From: CAZYMF01 sp964648215
Lineage (GTDB): Bacteria; Desulfobacterota; Binatia; HRBIN30; JACQVA1
Direction: 5' to 3'
Length of the DNA stretch: 7,507 nt
Assembly: GCA_964648215.1 (NCBI GenBank)
Contig: CAZYMF010000229.1
Span: forward strand, 1-7,507
The position numbers and the translations under genes were made by a program. The notes below the pieces were generated by a model that was not told the origin of the DNA, did no database searches, and saw only the letters and a list, made by a program, of their open reading frames with translations. This document shows positions 5,948 to 7,507 of this stretch, piece by piece (the first letter of the stretch is position 1; every line of letters starts with the position of its first letter).

Positions 5948-7375
5948 ATGGCCGTGCGTACGCGTTTTGCCCCCAGCCCGACCGGATATTTGCACATCGG
6001 CAGCGCCCGAACGGCCCTCTTTTCGTACCTATACGCCCGCCACCACGGCGGCACCTTCGTTCTCCGTGTCGAGGACACCGACCGCGAACGCTCGACGACG
6101 GAGTCGATCAACGCCATTCTGGAGGCCTTGCGCTGGCTCGATCTCGACTGGGACGAGGGGCCTTCCTACCAGAGCCAGCGCTGGGACATCTACCGCGAGC
6201 ATGCCGAGCGCCTACTGCAGGCGGGGCTCGCCTACCGTTGCTACTGCACCCCCGAAGAGCTGGAAGCCAAGCGGCAGGCCGCGATCGCGGCGGGTGGCAA
6301 GGCGATGTACGACCGCACCTGCCGCGGCGCCCCGGGCCGCGGCGACGGGCCGTTCACCGTCCGCTTCAAGGCGCCGCTGGACGGCGAGACCTACGTTCCC
6401 GACCTGGTCAAGGGACCTGTCGTCTTTCAGAACAAGGAGCTGGACGACCTGATCCTGGTTCGCTCCGATGGGGTTCCCACCTACAACTTCTGTGCCGTCG
6501 TGGACGACGCGCTGATGACCATCACCCACATCATCCGCGGTGAAGATCATCTCACCAACACGCCCAAGCAGATCCAGATCTATCGCGCCCTCGGCTATCC
6601 GGTGCCGGCCTTCGCCCACATTCCGCTCATTCTGGGCCTGGACCGCGCCCGGCTGAGCAAGCGCCACGGCGCGACCTCGGTGACCGCCTATCGCGACATG
6701 GGCTACCTGCCCAACGCCGTCATCAACTACCTGGCCCGGCTCGGCTGGTCCCACGGCGACCAGGAGATCTTCACCCGCACCGAGCTGATCGAGCACTTCA
6801 CCCTCGACAGCGTCGGCAAGTCGGCCGGCATCTACAACCCCGAGAAGCTGGAGTGGGTCAACTTCCAGCACTTGAAGGCGCTGTCGCCCGCCGCCCTGGC
6901 GGCGGCGGCGAGGCCGTTCATTGCCGCGCGCGGGTGGACGCAGTACGCCGGTGACGAGGCCTGGTTGCAGCACGCGCTGGTAACGCTGCAGGAGCGCGCC
7001 AAGACGCTGCTGGAGCTGGTCGACGGGGCGCGCTTCTACCTCTCGGACGACATCGAGTACGACGCCAAGGCCGTCGCCAAGCATTGGCGCGCCGAGATCA
7101 CGGCGCCGCTGCGCGAGCTGAGCGAGGCGTTGACTGCCCTGCCCTCCTGGGACCACGATGCGCTGCAGGCCGCCTTCAAGAGCGTCATGGAGCGACACGG
7201 TCTCGGGCTGGGGAAGCTGGCCCAGCCGGTACGGGTGGCATTGACCGGCGGCACGGTCAGCCCCGGGATCTTCGAGGTGATCGAGGTCCTCGGCAAAGAG
7301 CGCACGCGGGCGCGTCTCGAGCATGCGCTCGGCCACGTCGGAGCCAGCCCCGGCGCGCCGGCAGCGACCGGCTGA
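5948..7375 (+). CDS. gltX: Glutamyl-tRNA synthetase
   Basis: This gene encodes 475 residues, the usual length of bacterial GluRS, a class I synthetase that attaches glutamate to tRNA in the cytosol. The N-terminal Rossmann domain starts with RFAPSPTGYLHIGSART, with the HIGH-type signature at 16-19 (HIGS). The KMSKS-type loop is LSKRHGA with Lys238. The IIRGEDHLTNTPKQ segment between them is also typical. Cys98, Cys100 and Cys125 match three zinc ligands known from the E. coli enzyme, but residue 127 is Gly, so zinc binding is uncertain. The helical C-terminal third is the anticodon-binding region. It ends in an Ala/Gly/Pro-rich tail (GASPGAPAATG). The ATG at 5948 is chosen because the conserved region begins at residue 4; the reading frame extends upstream to 5831, but that stretch is not GluRS-like. 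A tRNA-Gln gene follows 49 bp downstream on the same strand. Whether the enzyme is discriminating cannot be decided by eye. Confidence 0.96.
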   Translation: MAVRTRFAPSPTGYLHIGSARTALFSYLYARHHGGTFVLRVEDTDRERSTTESINAILEALRWLDLDWDEGPSYQSQRWDIYREHAERLLQAGLAYRCYCTPEELEAKRQAAIAAGGKAMYDRTCRGAPGRGDGPFTVRFKAPLDGETYVPDLVKGPVVFQNKELDDLILVRSDGVPTYNFCAVVDDALMTITHIIRGEDHLTNTPKQIQIYRALGYPVPAFAHIPLILGLDRARLSKRHGATSVTAYRDMGYLPNAVINYLARLGWSHGDQEIFTRTELIEHFTLDSVGKSAGIYNPEKLEWVNFQHLKALSPAALAAAARPFIAARGWTQYAGDEAWLQHALVTLQERAKTLLELVDGARFYLSDDIEYDAKAVAKHWRAEITAPLRELSEALTALPSWDHDALQAAFKSVMERHGLGLGKLAQPVRVALTGGTVSPGIFEVIEVLGKERTRARLEHALGHVGASPGAPAATG

Positions 7376-7380
7376 GCATG

Positions 7381-7409
7381 TTGACAAGCGACAGGGCACC
7401 GCTTAATCT
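7381..7409 (+). promoter_or_regulatory. Promoter of tRNA-Gln
   Basis: A perfect TTGACA (7381-7386) is followed after 17 bp by TAATCT (7404-7409), which keeps the T1, A2 and T6 positions of the -10 element. Initiation near 7416 would leave a leader of about 9 nt before the tRNA at 7425. This is the best -35 box in the window. It indicates that the tRNA can be transcribed independently of gltX. Confidence 0.65.
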
Positions 7410-7424
7410 GCAGCCGTTTCGTGG

Positions 7425-7500
7425 TGAGGAGTCGGCTAATTGGTAAGCCACCTGACTCTGGATCAGGCGATTGTAGGTTCGAGTCCTACCTCCTCAGCCA
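7425..7500 (+). tRNA. tRNA-Gln, anticodon CTG, with encoded CCA
   Basis: A complete 76-nt cloverleaf is present. The acceptor stem pairs TGAGGAG (7425-7431) with CTCCTCA (7490-7496), followed by discriminator G (7497) and encoded CCA (7498-7500). The D stem is GGCT/AGCC (7434-7437 with 7446-7449), with GG in its loop. The anticodon stem is CCTGA/TCAGG (7451-7455 with 7463-7467), and the loop CTCTGGA places CTG at 7458-7460, which reads the Gln codon CAG. The T stem is GTAGG/CCTAC (7473-7477 with 7485-7489) around TTCGAGT. The U1-A72 first pair, G73 and C9 are also features of tRNA-Gln in well-studied bacteria. G36-G37 makes it a likely TrmD m1G37 substrate. All stems are perfectly paired, so the gene looks functional. 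Confidence 0.97.
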
Positions 7501-7507
7501 AGGCAAT

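Noticed and set aside
7350..7361. 12-bp perfect palindrome CCGGCGCGCCGG near the gltX 3' end
   Set aside because: It lies inside the Ala/Gly/Pro-coding tail, has no loop or T-run, and such GC palindromes are expected in this base composition. It is not a terminator.
1..7507. Search for CRISPR arrays, insertion sequences, phage genes, toxin-antitoxin pairs, riboswitches or a new defence system
   Set aside because: No repeat-spacer pattern, transposase motif, terminal inverted repeats or defence-type domains were seen. Apart from one unknown gene, the window is ordinary housekeeping and envelope genes.

Overview
This is a GC-rich, gene-dense chromosomal segment from a Gram-negative bacterium. 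The Gram-negative call rests on an outer-membrane beta-barrel gene with a signal peptide and a C-terminal phenylalanine. The gene mix (a GldG/DUF4340 pair and a DUF1302 porin) would fit a deltaproteobacterial-type lineage such as Myxococcota, Desulfobacterota or Binatota, but that placement is inference. A run of exactly 100 N inside the porin gene shows that this is a scaffolded draft assembly, possibly metagenomic.

Layout from left to right. (1) 1-1804, plus strand: the C-terminal end of a GldG-like ABC-transport auxiliary protein, followed by a DUF4340 protein built from three tandem repeats. These are probably the distal genes of an ABC-2/Gld-type operon that starts upstream. (2) 1832-2893, minus strand: hisC, histidinol-phosphate aminotransferase, convergent with DUF4340 and with no other his gene visible. 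(3) 3007-3825, plus strand: an unrecognised protein of about 272 residues, divergent from hisC. (4) 3883-5770, minus strand: a DUF1302-type outer-membrane protein, interrupted by the scaffold gap. It has a strong Shine-Dalgarno sequence, a candidate promoter and a clear intrinsic terminator whose T-tract overlaps the stop codon of gene 3. (5) 5948-7375, plus strand: gltX, glutamyl-tRNA synthetase, divergent from the porin. (6) 7425-7500, plus strand: a complete tRNA-Gln(CTG) with encoded CCA and its own well-formed promoter.

The genes do not form one pathway. Functional links exist within the GldG/DUF4340 pair and possibly between gltX and the tRNA-Gln. A non-discriminating GluRS would charge that tRNA before amidation by GatCAB, but this window alone cannot show it. 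I see no phage, transposon, CRISPR array, toxin-antitoxin pair or defence system. The observations most worth a second look are the DUF4340 triplication, the unknown protein at 3007-3825, the gltX/tRNA-Gln adjacency, and two genes whose best promoter candidates would give leaderless mRNAs.
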